Source: JAJFGI01 sp036397065
GTDB lineage: Bacteria; Pseudomonadota; Alphaproteobacteria; Kiloniellales; J153
Assembly (NCBI GenBank): GCA_036397065.1
Contig: DASWJP010000076.1
Coordinates: 1 to 7,268, forward strand
Reading direction: 5' to 3'
Length of the DNA stretch: 7,268 nt
Below the pieces are notes generated by a model. It searched no databases. It was not told where the DNA came from and was given only the letters and a program-made list of their open reading frames with translations. Shown piece after piece: positions 5,677-7,268 of this stretch. Positions within the stretch are counted from its first letter, which is position 1; each line of letters starts with the position of its first letter. Made by a program: the position numbers and the translations under genes.

Positions 5677-7268
5677 ATGAGCATCGCCGAAATCCTCGAT
5701 ACCATGGATTATGGCCCGGCGCCGGAGGCGCGCGATCATGCCGATGAGTGGTTGAAGCGCCACGCGGACGGCTTCGGCCTGTTCATCGGCGGCGCCTGGC
5801 GCGCGGCCAAATCCGGCGAGACGTTCGCCACGGTCGATCCGGCGAATGGTCGGAAGCTGGGCACCATTGCTCAGGCCGGCAAGGCGGACGTGGATGCGGC
5901 GGTGCGCGCCGCGCGCGCGGCGCAAGCGGCCTGGGCCGGACTCGGCGGCCATGGCCGGGCGCGCTATCTCTATGCCCTGGCGCGATTGGTGCAGAAGAAC
6001 ACGCGCCTGCTGGCGGTCGTCGAATCCCTGGACAACGGCAAGCCGATTCGCGAGACCCGCGACATCGACGTGCCCCTGGTGGCCCGCCATTTCACTCATC
6101 ACGCGGGCTGGGCGCAGCTTCTGGACAGCGAGTTTCCCGGCCATCGCCCGCTCGGCGTGGTCGGCCAGGTGATTCCCTGGAACTTCCCGCTGCTCATGCT
6201 GGCGTGGAAGGTGGCTCCGGCCTTGGCCGCCGGCAACACGGTGGTGCTCAAGCCGGCGGAATACACCAGCCTGACTGCCCTCCTGTTCGCCGAATTGGCG
6301 CAGGAGGCCGGCTTGCCGCCCGGCGTGCTTAACATCGTCACCGGCGATGGCCGCACCGGCGAATTGCTGGTCGTCCATCCGGGGATCGACAAGGTGGCCT
6401 TCACCGGCTCCACCGAGGTCGGCCGCCGCATCCGCGCCGCCACGGCGGGGCAGGGCAAGAAACTGTCCCTGGAACTGGGCGGCAAGTCGCCGTTCATCGT
6501 CTTCGACGATGCGGACATGGACAGCGCCGTCGAAGGCCTGGTCGATGCCATCTGGTTCAACCAGGGACAGGTTTGCTGCGCCGGCTCCCGCCTGCTGGCT
6601 CACGAAGGGGTGGCCGAGCGCCTATACGACAAGGTGCGCGCGCGCATGGGGCACCTGCGCGTCGGCGATCCGCTGGACAAGTCCATCGACATCGGCGCCA
6701 TCGTGCACCCGGATCAATTGCAGCGCATCGAATCCTTGGTGGCGCAGGGCGTGGACGAAGGGGCGGACCTGTGGCAGCCGCGCCTGGGCCTGCCGAAGGG
6801 CGGCTGTTTCTATCCGCCCACGTTGCTGACCGGGGTGGCGCCGTCGGCCACCGTGGCCCAGGAGGAAATCTTCGGGCCGGTGCTGGTCGCCATGACCTTC
6901 CGCACCCCGGACGAGGCGGTGGCCCTGGCCAACAATAGCCGCTATGGCCTGGCCGCCAGCGTGTGGACCGAGAACATCAACCTGGCCCTGGATATCGCGC
7001 CCAAGCTGAAGGCCGGCGTGGTCTGGGTCAACTCCACCAACCAGTTCGATGCCGCCTGCGGTTTCGGCGGGTACCGCGAATCCGGCTTCGGCCGCGAAGG
7101 CGGACGGGAAGGCATGTATGAGTATCTGGCCCGACCCGACGCGTCTTCGCAGCCACGGCGGCGCCAAGCCGCCACGGCCGGGCGCAAGCGCAAGACCACT
7201 GCCGCGCCGCGTGCCATGCCTGCCATCGACCGCACGGCGAAGCTGTACATCGGCGGCCGCCAGGTGCG
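5677..7268 (+). CDS. ALDH16-type aldehyde dehydrogenase, probable two-domain protein, cut by right window edge
   Basis: NAD(P)-dependent oxidation of an aldehyde to its acid; next to deoC the likely substrate is acetaldehyde from deoxyribose-5-phosphate cleavage (inference). I translated 530 residues with no stop. The first domain (about 35-487) is a full ALDH: PWNFP with Asn169 (167-171), VVLKPAE with Lys192 (189-195), FTGSTEVG (242-249), LELGGKSP with general base Glu266 (265-272), GQVCCAGSR with nucleophile Cys300 (297-305), EEIFGPV with Glu397 (396-402), and a C-terminal ESGFGREGG block (about 468-476). Where an ordinary ALDH would end, the frame continues through an Arg/Lys/Ala-rich linker (about 489-520), then begins KLYIGGRQV (522-530). 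That echoes LFIGGAW at 35-41 of the first domain, so a second ALDH-like domain seems to start. This matches the bacterial ALDH16 architecture of about 790 residues. The N-terminus MSIAEILDTMDYGPAPE also suits that group. The gap to deoC is 9 bp. Two-domain nature is inferred because the rest lies outside the window. Confidence 0.92.
   Translation, partial: MSIAEILDTMDYGPAPEARDHADEWLKRHADGFGLFIGGAWRAAKSGETFATVDPANGRKLGTIAQAGKADVDAAVRAARAAQAAWAGLGGHGRARYLYALARLVQKNTRLLAVVESLDNGKPIRETRDIDVPLVARHFTHHAGWAQLLDSEFPGHRPLGVVGQVIPWNFPLLMLAWKVAPALAAGNTVVLKPAEYTSLTALLFAELAQEAGLPPGVLNIVTGDGRTGELLVVHPGIDKVAFTGSTEVGRRIRAATAGQGKKLSLELGGKSPFIVFDDADMDSAVEGLVDAIWFNQGQVCCAGSRLLAHEGVAERLYDKVRARMGHLRVGDPLDKSIDIGAIVHPDQLQRIESLVAQGVDEGADLWQPRLGLPKGGCFYPPTLLTGVAPSATVAQEEIFGPVLVAMTFRTPDEAVALANNSRYGLAASVWTENINLALDIAPKLKAGVVWVNSTNQFDAACGFGGYRESGFGREGGREGMYEYLARPDASSQPRRRQAATAGRKRKTTAAPRAMPAIDRTAKLYIGGRQV

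Noticed and set aside
4186..6603. 805-codon minus-strand open frame opposite the regulator, deoC and ALDH genes
   Set aside because: Its length reflects few stops in GC-rich antisense DNA. It covers three well-supported genes, and its translation is repetitive Arg/His/Gln/Gly sequence without a domain.
1..7268. A previously undescribed defence, mobile or RNA-based system
   Set aside because: All long regions are explained by recognisable metabolic, transport or regulatory genes, and the two spacers are short. I saw no repeats, recombinase, nuclease, reverse transcriptase or structured RNA to support such a system.

Overview
The window comes from a GC-rich bacterial chromosome. Third codon positions are strongly G/C, gene order is compact, and the protein types (SorC-type regulator, long-form DeoC and an ALDH16-like dehydrogenase in a row; OFA/MCT-like MFS permease) suggest an alphaproteobacterium, perhaps Rhodospirillales-like. 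That placement is inference from protein style, not from a marker gene. I saw no RNA gene, insertion sequence, CRISPR array or phage gene.

Left part (1-1881, minus strand): a two-gene GDP-L-fucose pathway, gmd followed by fcl. The fcl start lies inside the gmd end (14 bp overlap) and fcl runs off the left edge of the window. Gmd makes GDP-4-keto-6-deoxymannose from GDP-mannose and Fcl turns it into GDP-L-fucose, normally for LPS, capsule or exopolysaccharide. Middle part (1882-3454): a 328 bp divergent spacer without a convincing gene, then a plus-strand 12-TM MFS permease of unknown substrate.

Right part (about 3540-7268, plus strand): an AT-rich promoter/operator island, then three tightly coupled genes: a SorC/DeoR-family sugar-phosphate-sensing regulator, a long-form deoxyribose-phosphate aldolase (deoC), and the first two thirds of a probable two-domain ALDH16-type aldehyde dehydrogenase that runs off the right edge. 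The simplest reading is a self-regulated 2-deoxyribose-5-phosphate catabolic operon. DeoC would split the sugar phosphate into glyceraldehyde-3-phosphate and acetaldehyde, and the dehydrogenase would oxidise the acetaldehyde. The regulator-aldolase junction is an ATGA stop/start overlap. The aldolase-dehydrogenase gap is 9 bp, with the ribosome binding site built on the aldolase stop codon.

I found no clear sign of a wholly new system. The points most worth a second look are the ALDH16-like enzyme with an intact catalytic cysteine and a very basic interdomain linker, the dyad that overlaps a TTGACA box before the regulator, and the regulator's ligand pocket and repeat-bearing tail.
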